From the NCBI GenBank assembly GCA_028753945.1, contig JAPNXP010000008.1:2108001-2172000 (forward strand): a stretch of DNA of 64,000 bases, in the 5' to 3' direction. A model generated the notes under the pieces. That model saw only the letters and a program-made list of their open reading frames with translations. It was not told where the DNA came from and searched no databases. A program made the position numbers and the translations under genes. Origin of the DNA: Hexactinellida sp. DTS-2022 (lineage: Eukaryota; Porifera; Hexactinellida). Each line of letters opens with the position of its first letter. The first letter of the stretch is position 1. Shown here piece by piece: positions 10,950 through 21,926 of the stretch.

Positions 10950-12822
10950 ATGCCTAACTCGTGTTCTGTCCCCGGATGCAAGAGCAACTACAACCCAGAT
11001 GACCATGTTAATTGTGTTCAAGATGCCTCAAAATCCATCAACCCTGACTCATGCCTGGACATGCGCTCTTCGTCGTGAGGATATCGGTGACCTGAAGGTG
11101 GTCTATGTATGTATCGACCATTTTCAGAAAGAAGACATAGACTACACTTTCCAAGTCCCAAAATGAGATGGTACTTTTATTGAAGTACCGCGGGCGAACC
11201 AAAGCTGAAGGAAGGCGCTGTACCAAGTTTACTAATTCGCTGCCCATCATATTACTCATCCAAACCTTACAAACGGAATCGCTTCTCATCAGGGAATGAA
11301 AGGTTCAAGAACGAACTTATTGTACTTGAACTGAACTAACTGAACGCAGGGCTTTTAAGGAATTCACGGTGAACGAACTGAACGGATTGAACGAACTGAA
11401 CTGAACGAACTAAACTTAATAAAAATAAATTATAAATAATGATCCATTAAATATAATAGGTGACTGCAAAAGTGGTAATTCCGGACATCCCTAGTGGACT
11501 CATGTCTCTTAGCTTAGATTCTAGCTTCTTAACCAGAAATTCAATAACAGCTTGGAGGAACGAACAGTCTATCATAAACGGAATAGTTCGACCCACTGAC
11601 TGTACACGGAACGAACTGAACTGAACTAATTGAACTAATTGAACGAACTGAACGAACGCGGGTTAGCCCATGAACGATCTGAACGAAAGTTTGAGGAGCT
11701 GAAGTTAGGAGGTGAACTTGGACGAACTGAACGTGCGTCAATTTTAGATGAACTGAATTGCGTCAATTTTAGATGAACTGAATTGCGTCAATTCTGTCCG
11801 TTCGTGAACCTTTCATTTCCTGCTTCTCATACGATGCAAAAGAGGGAGAATTGATGAACCAAACACTACAACTCAGCTTGAGATCCGAGAGTCAAGAGAA
11901 AGAGAAGTTTGTGGTAACTCTCCACAGGACTTGAAAGATAAGTTAACCTTGATTTCTTTACCTTATATTTGGTTGGTGTGGTTCCGTAATGAAAGCAACA
12001 TAACGTTTGTTCTCGCTAAAATGGCTGAAAAAATATCTCAGTAGATTTGTACCTTGAAATCAATGCTTATTTATCCACCTCAACCTATTTTAATAGACAG
12101 AGTATATCCGTTTCCATTGCTGCAATTAGTGACATCCGAGAAATTGAATCTGTTTTGCAGGAACTTGCTTTAAAATACAACTCTAGTTCTTATTGTGATT
12201 ATCCCCTTAAGTTCGGTTGTGCATCCTTTGAAGATGTATGTCAATTATATAATTCAGAAAGAACAAGTTTATCCAAGTTAGCTCCTCATTTGACTATGGA
12301 GTCATGTTTTCCGTCTAGCAATGAGCGTCAAAATGTCAAACTGGTTTTGAAAGTCGTTAATGAATTAACAATATCTGCGCTAACTATCCAGAATATAGAA
12401 AGAATACTCCTGAGTTTGTTGATACCCTTCTTACTGTTTGGAAATTATTCAACGTTAACACACCATTTAAAGGAATACTTTTGAACGATAATTTCTCTAG
12501 ACCTTTGACTTTTAATGACGAGCGATTTCTATTTTTGACTCATGTAGTTTTGGTTAGATGCTTGGCAAACTTTACCTTAAAAAATTGGCAAACTGAGTAA
12601 ACAAACATGCACCAGTTTTAGACATGCTTGTATTACCTTGCCACAAATTACCAATCATTTGACTCAATTTTGTGGATTTACATATCTGTTGTCCTCCTTT
12701 CTACAGACGGATTCTTGGAACACCATTTCGGTCTATACCTTATGATGTCGGGTTCTAATTATCACATCTATCTTCAAATCCTTGAACCGAGCGTCGACTT
12801 ACACTTTCTAGCATAATCAAAC
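10950..12822 (+). pseudogene. P2 transposase, 5' part (THAP and DNA-binding/catalytic start)
   Basis: Starts MPNSCSVPGCKSNYNPDDHV, the THAP head, then shifts frame. The second THAP half is recognisable in another frame around 11100-11160. After the MITE insertion the frame resumes at about 11831 with a leucine-rich stretch and EKEKF. A leader of a DLYLEINAYL-like segment and ISDIREIESVL follow, colinear with P3. From about 12300 come SNERQNVKLVLKVVNE and LEHHFGLYLMMSGSNYHI, the conserved P-transposase core. Relative to P3 a large internal part of the catalytic region is missing: IREIE-type sequence passes quickly to SNERQN. P3 breaks it at 12833. Not functional. Confidence 0.8.
11290..11822. 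mobile_element. hAT MITE inserted in P2
   Basis: 533 bp with ends CAGGGAATGAAAGGTTCA and TGAACCTTTCATTTCCTG. The perfect 8-bp TSD is CTTCTCAT (11282-11289, 11823-11830). The interior is rich in GAACTGAAC/GAACGAACT units, and AATTTTAGATGAACTG recurs in tandem near the right end. This is diagnostic of a hAT-group insertion. Confidence 0.92.
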
Positions 12823-12832
12823 CATAGCCTAC

Positions 12833-15800
12833 TCTATCATAAGGCCTCCCATCAAAATATCAAAATTGGACTAGGGATGCGGTCGAAGATGGATTGTAAA
12901 GTACGTTTTAATGATGGATTTTAATAGATTAAATATAATTCAAGTATTCTCGGCGTGAATACTAAATCTATTTGAATTCTAGATGAAATAGGTCAATATT
13001 AATTAACTTTTTAATGAATGTGATCAAATGAATACACTATTAGTTAATAATATTACAATTTTCACATACAAATGAACTAATAAATGGTCACAAAAAATAA
13101 AGACAAGAATAAATAATGTATGAGTTGGTCCAGTTCTGTTCCTTGATCGATTTCAGGTAGATCATTACAGCTTCACAAAAATAAAGATAATTATAGTTAA
13201 TGAAATAATAATAAAAAGGATTACGTTTAAGATCTGCTGTCTAAATGTAAATTCTATTTTAACTTTCGCTTTTCGCGAAATATTAGATCTTACGAGTGAA
13301 TTGTAATTGAGTACTTTATTGTTCAATAGACAATTTGCAGTTACTCAAATCAATCTACGAACAATAAACCATCCAGAAGTATTGCATGAACGACAATTTT
13401 CATTCCACATCTCAGAGTAACCTCCATTCTCTAAATAAATGATGGCAAGTTCGGTTAGAATATTTCTAGATGCTCCATTGACGAGCTGTCCATTAATTGG
13501 GTATTTTGTTCAATCGCAATAAATAGCTGCCAAACTGTCACTATAACATCAAGAGCAGGTTCAGTAGGATACTTGAGCTGGCCACGATCGCAGAGAGATA
13601 TGAGCTCGAACTGTGTGGTGCCAATTCTTCAAGAAGGAAGTCTTTCTTCAGAGTTAATAATTGAGTACATAAAGTACATGCTTCCTTGCGTTTCAAATAT
13701 TGGTGAATAGAATAGCCTGCAATAAAAGACAAAGCTTGAAGTACATGTGAGTCAATTTCTATGACTGATAGATCTTCAATTTCATCAAGAAAAGGATCCA
13801 AATAAATTGGATCATCAGTAGTTTCAGGAGTCATTGAGGTAAAAGACTGAATACAGGTTTGGATAGAAAGTTGGTTAGTTTCTGCTTGGTCAGAAAATAA
13901 TTTTAAGATGTTAGATACCCTTAAACGGCGTCGGTTTTGAGAATTTGTAGAAAAGAAATATGATAATTTGAACCAGACATTATCCTGTAAAGGCCAAAAT
14001 GATGCTCTAATGAGTCGGTCTGCAAAAATGAGGTTAACAAATATGAGAATCCACAGTTTTCAACTAAATAGTTGCAAATCGCAGGTAATGCAGTGCAAGC
14101 ATGTCTAAAACTAATAAATGTTTGCTTGCTTAATTTGCCATTTTTATTATGTAAACTTTCCCAAACTTCTAACCATTTCACTATTCGGGATAAAAAGGAA
14201 AAACGCTCATCATTTTGTGTTAAAGGACGACACAAACTTTCATTCAAACGAATATTTTTATAGGGAGTATTCACGTTAAATATTTTCCATAAATTTAAGA
14301 TAATATCAACAAAATGAGATGTGTGTGTTTTCAACTCAGGATGTCTAGATTCATTTTGGATGGTTAAAGCTGCTAAGGTAGATTCATGTATAATTTTGAG
14401 AACAAGTTTGACATTCTGTCGCTCAATATTTGATGGGTAACAAGCTTTTGCTGATAGCGAACAAGGTAACAAACGGACGATACAAGACCACTTTTTATAC
14501 AGACTGGAAATCATTATTGCGAACACGGTTTTGGTTGGATCTTCAGGGTTCAAGCTAGTACCATATATTTTTCCAGCCTTGTACGAGATGTCGGCTTTTA
14601 CATGAATTTCGTCCATTTGAACAATGATGTTTTTTTGTTCCATACTAAAGCCTGAAGTTACCTTCGCAAGATATGTAATAAATTCATGTTCAAGTCCCAA
14701 TGAAGATTAAAGTTTGTCCAATGTATTAGAGTGAGGGAGAGATATACAAGATAAATTCTGAAGGTATCGATAGCAAGTAGGAGAGATAAGATGAGCCTTA
14801 AGTGCCAATATCTGGGTAATCAAATTATACCTACGCCTTTTTTTTGGAATATTGTAATTTTCTAGTTGGCACATGATACAATTAAGGTGACAAATTTCAG
14901 GACAATCAGTCACATCTGACTCTAAATTTGTAGAATGCAGTACATCAATAGCTTCAGTAATATGCACCTTAGCCTGGCAAATATGTTTATCTGGAGATAC
15001 AGAACTGTTTGATGTTAGTGGTGGTGTATCTAAAGAATTTAATGAAATCTCACATAGAAGGGTTTCAACTTCTCGAATATCACTGATACAGCTCTTAGAT
15101 ATCGGAAAAGGATCTCCACGGAAAAACGCATTGGCTAACAGATCTGTACCTACTTGTAAGTATAGATCAACAAATATAATGTTTTTTATCTTCCTCGGCT
15201 GCATAAAAATTATATGGTGGTCATCAGGAAACCACATTGACCAATTGGTTAAACTAAGTTGTGACAACTTAGCTTTGATATCCTGGAAAGATCTGACAGC
15301 AAACTTCTCCTTCTCTTGGTTTTCAAATTGTAAGCTGAGATTGATTGCTTGGTTCACTAGATCTATTTCTTTTGATTCAGATGAGAGGCGACTACGCTTG
15401 GTGGACTGGCTAGAGTAGTATGAAGAACATCCAGGTAGGAAACATGGGATTGCCCCATCCTTTAACTTAGGACTTGCTCGAGGATTTCTCTGAATGTACC
15501 ATCTCCATTCGGTACCTTGTGTATATGTTCAACATCTTCGCTCTAAAATGTTCGATACAAACGAATACGTCTTTCAGTTCGTCAATATGTTCTCGATGTA
15601 GAGCTCGAATCCAGGCTTGCTTTAATTCAGGTGGGTCTTTTGGCATCCGAAAGCATGGGATGCGTTCATCTGGTCTGTAATTACTTTTGCAACCTGGGGC
15701 TGAACAAGAATTGGGCATTTGGATAGTTAGCTTGTGTTATTGGAAGACAAAGGTCAATAGAGAACATTAATAACCATAATTTGTTCCATTTATCGGACAA

Positions 15801-15966
15801 AGTCCATCTGAAACACTAAGTAAAATTATATTATTATAGATTGTGGTTGATTTATAACTTAGAGTTGACTTTCAAAATAATGGTTTAATAACAAATCCAT
15901 CTTCGACCGCATCCCTAGTCCAATTTTAGTGTTTTGATGGGAGGCCTTATGATAGAGTAGGCTATG
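12833..15966 (-). mobile_element. P element P3, inserted antiparallel in P2
   Basis: Ends CATAGCCTACTCTATCATAA and TTATGATAGAGTAGGCTATG. The perfect direct repeat ATCAAAC flanks them (12826-12832, 15967-15973). The terminal 14 bases match P1/P2, but the sub-terminal sequence differs (AAGGCCTCCCATCAAAA), so P3 belongs to a different subfamily. Length is 3134 bp. Splicing it out rejoins the P2 transposase sequence. Confidence 0.92.
13541..15718 (-). pseudogene. P3 transposase (THAP plus P-type catalytic domain), broken
   Basis: P-element transposases cut and paste their own element in the nucleus, using GTP as cofactor and an RNase H-like core. The minus strand starts at 15718 with MPNSCSAPGCKSNYRPDERI. 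THAP continues to VCIEHF (CxxH), and a frameshift just after it moves into another frame. Coding resumes at about 15440 (FLPGCSSYYSS) and runs through SESKEIDLVNQAINLSLQ to 14707. One TAA codon there interrupts an otherwise continuous frame, then MDEIHVKADISYKAGKIYG supplies the catalytic core. LEHHFGLYRIMSGSNYHI follows. A frameshift near 13925 leads to LSFIAGYSIHQYL at the C-terminus. At least three frameshifts and one nonsense codon make it inactive. It is the most complete P transposase in the window. Confidence 0.87.
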
Positions 15967-15973
15967 ATCAAAC

Positions 15974-16672
15974 ATATTTACTGACCAACAGACACTTCCT
16001 TTCAGTCATTTGTTAAGTCATTTTCTTCTCCGTATAGCGTATTCCACTACTGATGGTGAGTTCAATTTGGAGCCATTTCTTGATGCGATTAGTGATTTAT
16101 CAACAATTGATTGTGGTTCACAGTTGCTTCAATCATTAGCCTTTATTGCAGGCTATACTGTCCATCAGTACCTGAAACAAACAAAACCGTGTCATGTCTG
16201 TACATATGCTAACAGTTGATAAAGAATTTCTCCTTGATTTAGACCTGGACTCTCAGTATAAACTTCTGCAGCTAACGGACCGTGGCGGACTTAAATATCC
16301 ATCTGAGCCAGTTTTAAATTCCATATTTGTTATATTGAAGACCTTTAGTGCCATCGAAAACAATAAAGAGCTGATGGCGAAGCTTGTAAGTGGGCCTTCT
16401 AGAAAAATACTAGTTGAACTCACGTTGATGTATTTGGAAGATAGCGATAATCGTGATCCAAGTATTTGGAAGTCTACTTGTATTAGCTGTTGTGTGTTTA
16501 GTTGGAACTTGGAACATCTCATCGAAGCTCGTCTTTACTGCAGCGAATTGCTTTCTTGCAAACATTGACAAAGTTAAGAATTATTACTCGCTGGTTCTTT
16601 CAAAAAGTATTGAAAACGTAAATTTAAGAAATTCTCTTAATTATGTGTCTACTTATTTGTATTTACCATGAT
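15974..16672 (+). pseudogene. P2 transposase, 3' part
   Basis: Continues P2 after the P3 insertion. LEPFLDAISDLSTIDCGSQ and SLAFIAGYTVHQYLKQ match the P3 segment at 13541-13834. A one-base frame change at about 16195 leads to the tail KEFLLDLDLDSQYKLLQLTD, RGGLKYPSEPVLNSIFVIL and GPSRKILVELTLMYLED. A KFKKF-like basic end near 16630 corresponds to the end of P4 near 37715. The FIAGY motif and the CHVC/CTLC pair are shared by all copies. Broken by the frame change and by P3. Confidence 0.8.
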
Positions 16673-17034
16673 TTGTATTACTCTGTTATTCTTATTTCTA
16701 TTATGTAGTTAAGTGTGTCGTGTGTCACTGCTAGAGCCAGAGAGAGAAACAGGAGAGAGGAAAGAAAGCAATAATTGTGTATTATTTACTGTATATTAAT
16801 TTAGAAATTGTACTGTTTGTGTTTATTATTACTATTAAATTATGAAGATCCAATAACCGTTCTCATTACAGTTAATATTAATCACGGGCTAGCACGGCTG
16901 AGTTATGTTTACGACCTAGAGACCCATAAAGAACTTAGTAGTTCAATATAGAAAACATTAAAAAATTAAAATTTCCCATCTTCTTGTGCATCCCTGGTAC
17001 ATCTACTGTCAGGCCATATATTGAGTAGGCTATG

Positions 17035-18021
17035 GATGCACCAATTCTTAAAATTATGCCGACTCTACTTAGAGGTCCAATGCTGGCCAGGTATTTTAAT
17101 GTTTCAAGTGATTCATCTACAGCTTGGTTTTAAGATGAAACTTAATGCACCCCCACAAAGAGGAAAAATATTTGATTATTTTTATTTTATATAATTTTTA
17201 TTTATTTATTTATTCATTCATTTATTTTTTTCTTGCAATTAACAATCAATCAATCAATCTATGTTACTCGTCTAAATATTCTGAAGCTATTACTTTTCAT
17301 GTTTCTTTCATACAACAGAGCTGTTTATGAATTCTTTATCAGTTTCATTGGAATTTTAATGAAAAAAATACATTATTCATGCTTGCCACCTACACTATAT
17401 AACACCATCTCAGTGCCTAAAAGTATTTGTACCAGGTATAATTACACTTGGTAACAATCTACCCTCGTTATATTGTATTCAATGTATTATAACATTTGTC
17501 AAGGAAATAACTCTCTTTTAGTTATTTCACAACGGTTAAGATATATCTATCTTATTATAACTCGTTTCTTGTTTATTGATCCAGATTATATTCAAGTGAT
17601 GGGAGAATAGAAACTATTGGAAATAAATATGTTTTAAATTGAAATTCGTTCACTAACAAAATGTTCGCCTGTATAATTAACTGACTCCATGCAAAATTCA
17701 CATCAAATCATTAACAGGTCTCTCAAGGTCATAATGTCATCTATAATAGCAACAAAAAAGTCATCAGAATGCACATGCTGTATATATTTTATGAATTAAG
17801 CGTGATGATGCAACTGTTCATTTCTGGTTTTGAATAATTCTTTCTGAACAATAAGTATAGTCACACTGGACAAATTCCAATTGTAGCTAAATAAAGTGAG
17901 CTATTAGAGCATTTTTTATATTTTTGGAAATTTCGAAATTTCGCTTTCAGTATTACATTAAATTGTAACGATCACTGACATACCAGAAATGGCCTACTTC
18001 CAGGTGGTGTGCTAATGTGTA
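17035..18021. other. Intronic sequence
   Basis: AT-rich, with a TTTATTTATT run near 17190-17230 and four CAAT units near 17240. No exon or mobile-element end recognised. Confidence 0.5.
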
Positions 18022-18351
18022 CACTAATTGGCCAGAAGTATTTGAACAATAGTAATTATATTACAACACAATATGTTCTTCTAGCTTGTTAACAGCTGTC
18101 TAAAATGACTTTAAATACATATCTATATTTTCATAATATTGTTATTTTATGTAATTTTTATCCAATATCCATCAAGTGACATAGATGTCCCTGCCACTTG
18201 CCACTTGTGGGACACAGGTCAAGCACAGCTTGCCTCAGGTGGGGCACAGGCCCCATCTTGCCAACCCTCCCTCCGCCCCTGTATTTGTCTGATAGAACTT
18301 GAATGTATGAATTCAAAATATTGTTTTTAAAATACTTTTGGACGATTAGTG
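18022..18351. mobile_element. Tc1-like MITE, copy A
   Basis: Left end CACTAATTGGCCAGAAGTAT after TA; right end complement AATACTTTTGGACGATTAGTG. Interior blocks (GTGCCACTTG-type, TCAAGTGACA) match copies B (24515-26280) and C (47236-48828). This copy is internally shortened. Confidence 0.7.
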
Positions 18352-19049
18352 TGGTCATACTAGTTGTATATGTCGATAAATAGATTACAAAACGCTTGAT
18401 TATTGTCATGTTTCCGTATAGCTAATTTATTTAGATAAATTACCATAAATATAGTTAATAAACAACTTAATTTTTTTAAATCTAATTTAAAAGCGAACCA
18501 CAAAGATTTATTGAAATACCCTCTTGCAGAATTGATCTAATTTTAGTCCGAAAGACCACTTGGAATTAATTGTAGATAAAATCTGCACACAGCAATATCA
18601 ACTACCATGATGAGAATTTGCTCGAGAATTAAGTAAAATAAATGTCTGACTTATGCAAATTGGGACATAGAAGATCGAGCTATTAAAGTACGTAGTATTA
18701 AAACTTTATTAGAGTTTACATCCTGAATCCCTTAAAATAAATTGGATTTTGTATACTTATGGTTTCCGTTCGTGATGTAGATATCCTTGAAGTGATATTA
18801 TTATATACTGTATCTCCCTTCAATTTGCCACAATTGGAATACGTGACACAAATGGTCAGGTTTAACCAATTATATTTCTGAAAATGCGTCCTGTCTAGAA
18901 AATAAATTATGTAATTTAGCTATTAGTTTGAACATTTACTCATATATTTATATATCTGTCAGCTTTATTCACTTTATGTGCTTCTTTTTAGTATTTACAA
19001 ATTTCGAAAATAAGAAGTATTCTTTTTTAATTCCTTAATTTTCCTCTAG
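18352..19049. other. End of intron 1, no element recognised
   Basis: AT-rich. Ends in a pyrimidine-rich tract and TTTTCCTCTAG acceptor at 19049. Confidence 0.55.
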
Positions 19050-19709
19050 ATTGATTTAAACATTCAGATTGGTGAGGCATCAATAATTCAGGAGTCAGAT
19101 TCAACATTGAAGGCTCTGGAAGGACCTGGATTAACTGGTCTTAACAATCTGGGGAATTCTTGTTATTTAAATGCAGTTTTTCAAGTTATATTCTCTCTTC
19201 CTGAATTTTATTCTTTCTATTATGAACAAATTAATTATGATTCTCTCTTTCAACCTAATGATCTTTCGTCTAACATAAACTTCCAGCTAAAAAAGTTTGC
19301 TCAAGGTTTGTACAATATAAACCTTACTATTGAACCAGATTTGAACAGGTTTCTAACTGATGGAATCTTTACAAATGTTACTGTTGGGAATCAAGTGTTT
19401 CCAAACTTTACTCTAAAGGAAATTCAACGAACTGCTATCTCCCCGTTTCATTTAAGAAACGCTTTTGGCAAAGACCATCGAGAATTTTCATCTGCCAGAC
19501 AACAAGATGCTCAAGAATACTTATTGTATGTGTTAGGTTTGATTGACAGGAGTTTGTTCTTTTCTGATTATTGTCCTTGTGAGATATTTCGTTTCACAAT
19601 TGAAGATCGTGTGGAATGTCTCCAAACAAATCAAGTTGAATATTATGACCATACAGAATCAGTACTTTCTTTATCTATTCCAATCGATTCTAGTGTTTCT
19701 CCTGTCAAG
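19050..19709 (+). CDS. USP5: USP5/USP13-like deubiquitinase, Cys-box exon
   Basis: The exon runs in phase 0 from the CTCTAG acceptor to AAG|GTACTT. It encodes 220 residues. After a short linker (IDLNIQIGE...) comes GLTGLNNLGNSCYLNAVFQV. This is the USP Cys box, with the nucleophile cysteine in NSCYLN. EFSSARQQDAQEYLLYVL is the conserved QQDAQEF box of the family. The exon ends in the LSIPIDSS strand, equivalent to the LPVPMD strand of USP5. The catalytic machinery of this half therefore looks intact, with no stop or indel. The QQDAQEY variant (Tyr for Phe) is conservative. It joins in frame to 3222 upstream and to 45727 downstream across a 26-kb intron full of transposons. Confidence 0.93.
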
Positions 19710-21025
19710 GTACTTAAAATACATTAACTTTTCCATATGACAAACTAATAAATTATGGAAAAATCTTGTTAAGTAATTCAGGGACAAATCTAATTTCAAA
19801 TTTTTGGAATTTTTCATTATTTTAAGTTAGTACCTGGGATTTAATCAAGAAAAATTTGAAATTATCCTTCAATAGTACTCCAAACGCTTTATTACTATAA
19901 TTGCTTATTTTTGCAACTGATTTCGTTGTTTGTATAAATTGTGCAAAAATTGCACCTTGAAAACCTCCATCTCTGTCTATTAATTTATATTATTTGAGTT
20001 TATTTCGGTAAAGATAATAATTTATAGTGCCAGCAATTGGACCACTTAGTTTGTAATAGCTATTGTAAAATATCATTCTGACTCAATCCACTTTTTTTAT
20101 ATGTAGAGCTGTCACTTACTTAATTATTTGAAATTTTCATTAATGTCATTACCCTGTTCCAAGTCTTGTCAATTTACCAGGTTACTTTCCTTCATCATTA
20201 ATTCCCGGTTTCAACCTTCAGGACATCAGTTCATTTCGAAACCTCAATTATCCACAATCCATACCTGACATCCTATTTGAGTAATCTCTCGGTATGGGGC
20301 TCTATTTCTCCACACATGTTCTCGATACTGCGCTCGTTCACTTAATGAATTCCTTTACATTTATACTAAGAAGTATACACTCACCAAGACATTGCATTGT
20401 GAGCTTAATACAGAATGCATGGCAAGATATACTATCATGTTAGTTATACTGAATAAGATTTAAATATAAAGTACTTGGAATCCTTCAACTCTGGAATACG
20501 AACTGTGGATTTGCATTATATAAATTGATTTCTTGTTTAGGTACTATATTAGCCTCACAGTTAGTAAGGTGATTATCGATTCATTATGAACTATCAAGAT
20601 CATCTCACAAAGTTTATTACATTACTAGTTTTCAAGAATTATAACTCTGAGGAAGTTACTTATCAGCTTTTAGCTATCAAGGGCGCACCTGATTTCCTGT
20701 AAATGGTAAATCTACAGTAAATTGCGCAAAAGGTGCAGTTTAGGGGAGTTAAATATCATAAGCTACATTGTTGTTCATTAGAAACAATATAATTTTGGAA
20801 GCTTCAGAAGGTATATTAAAAACATCAGAAGATTTATTGATTGTATTTTTAGTCAAATTTCATTAAGTTAAGACTGGTTTTGATAGGCAGAGAATTGATT
20901 GGATGGGAAAGTGATGCATATTGTAATACTGTATATGATTTCATAATGCACCATTCACGTAGTTGATCAGTTGATAATACAAACTTTTACTAGCAGTTTG
21001 GAAACCAATCAATGTCACACCAATA
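19710..21025. other. Start of the 26-kb intron
   Basis: AT-rich intronic sequence beginning with the GTACTT donor. No coding sequence or mobile-element ends recognised. Confidence 0.55.
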
Positions 21026-21161
21026 CAGGGGCGGGGCGGCCATGAAAACAGATCGGGTGTAAACCGAATTTCTTAGGGCGGTGTCTCCAAAATTCGCCCC
21101 CAAAAGGCGCCCCAAATAGGAGCCCCTAACCCGGTGGACTCTTGGGCACCGCCCGCCCCTG
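21026..21161. mobile_element. hAT-like GC-rich MITE
   Basis: 136 bp with ends CAGGGGCGGGGCGGC and GCCCGCCCCTG, far richer in GC than its surroundings. ACCAATA flanks it on both sides with a two-base offset at the right, so the TSD is likely but imperfect. Confidence 0.7.
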
Positions 21162-21489
21162 TTACCAATACCTACCTATTTCTTCCAGTAAAATTTCTCT
21201 ACATATGCAACTAATTCACTAGCGAATTTACATTACTCGAACTTCTTAAAACCTTTGTTTGCTCGCTACGCTAGCTTGGTTTTATCAAAAATTGAAACAT
21301 GTCAAACATTTGATGTCTATGAGTCCCTGAATAGTTGAATTGTCACAAAAGTATACACTACCAAGATGATATTTATGCGATGAATATTTATAACATTATT
21401 TTTTTGGACACATGAATTGCAATAGTTTTGCTCTTACTTAAGATTTCTGGACTATTGTCATGTATGTTAGTATGCGATGTGCGTCCAGC

Positions 21490-21740
21490 CTGGGAACAGG
21501 CAAAAGTACGTACAAACCGAGGTACGTCTTACGCGTATGCATAATCCATGAGTCGAAATTATGTAAACACGATGTAGGGTATGCATGTCTCCAACATAAA
21601 TAACGATAAAATAAAAGTATTGTGGGAATAGAATATGGTACGTCTTATCCGAGTATGTATTAACCGAATCATTAATAATGTATCTGATAAGAGAAAATAA
21701 TCGGTTATTTAAGAAAAGTACGTACTAAGCGTGTTCCACT
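21490..21740. mobile_element. Degraded element-B relative
   Basis: Contains GTACGTAC, GGTACGTCTTA, TATTAACCGAATCATT and GTACGTACTAAGCGTGTTCC. These are colinear with the two ends of B1 (5795-7400), with most of the interior deleted and the left TIR lost. Confidence 0.65.
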
Positions 21741-21926
21741 TTATTTTATATACACTATCAATGAATTATACTTCTCCTGTATGCTATACGACCACTTGTA
21801 TTTAGTAGCCTTTTACTCCTGTACTAGCTCCTCCAAGGAGTATACAGTGGATGCCGGTTATGAGCACATCAACGCGAACTGCACTTAATGTGCTTATAAC
21901 CGACATAAAGTATATAGGGTATATGG

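Larger units (their letters stand above)
10699..17034 (+). mobile_element. P element P2, full length but interrupted
   Basis: Left terminus CATAGCCTACTCTATATATG and right terminus inverted CATATATTGAGTAGGCTATG. Inside both lies the shared GGCCTGACAGTA. The flanking direct repeat is GATACAC (10692-10698) / GATGCAC (17035-17041). After removing the hAT MITE (11290-11822) and P3 (12833-15966) about 2.65 kb remain, a reasonable size for a P element. The transposase reads on the plus strand from the THAP start at 10950. Confidence 0.88.
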
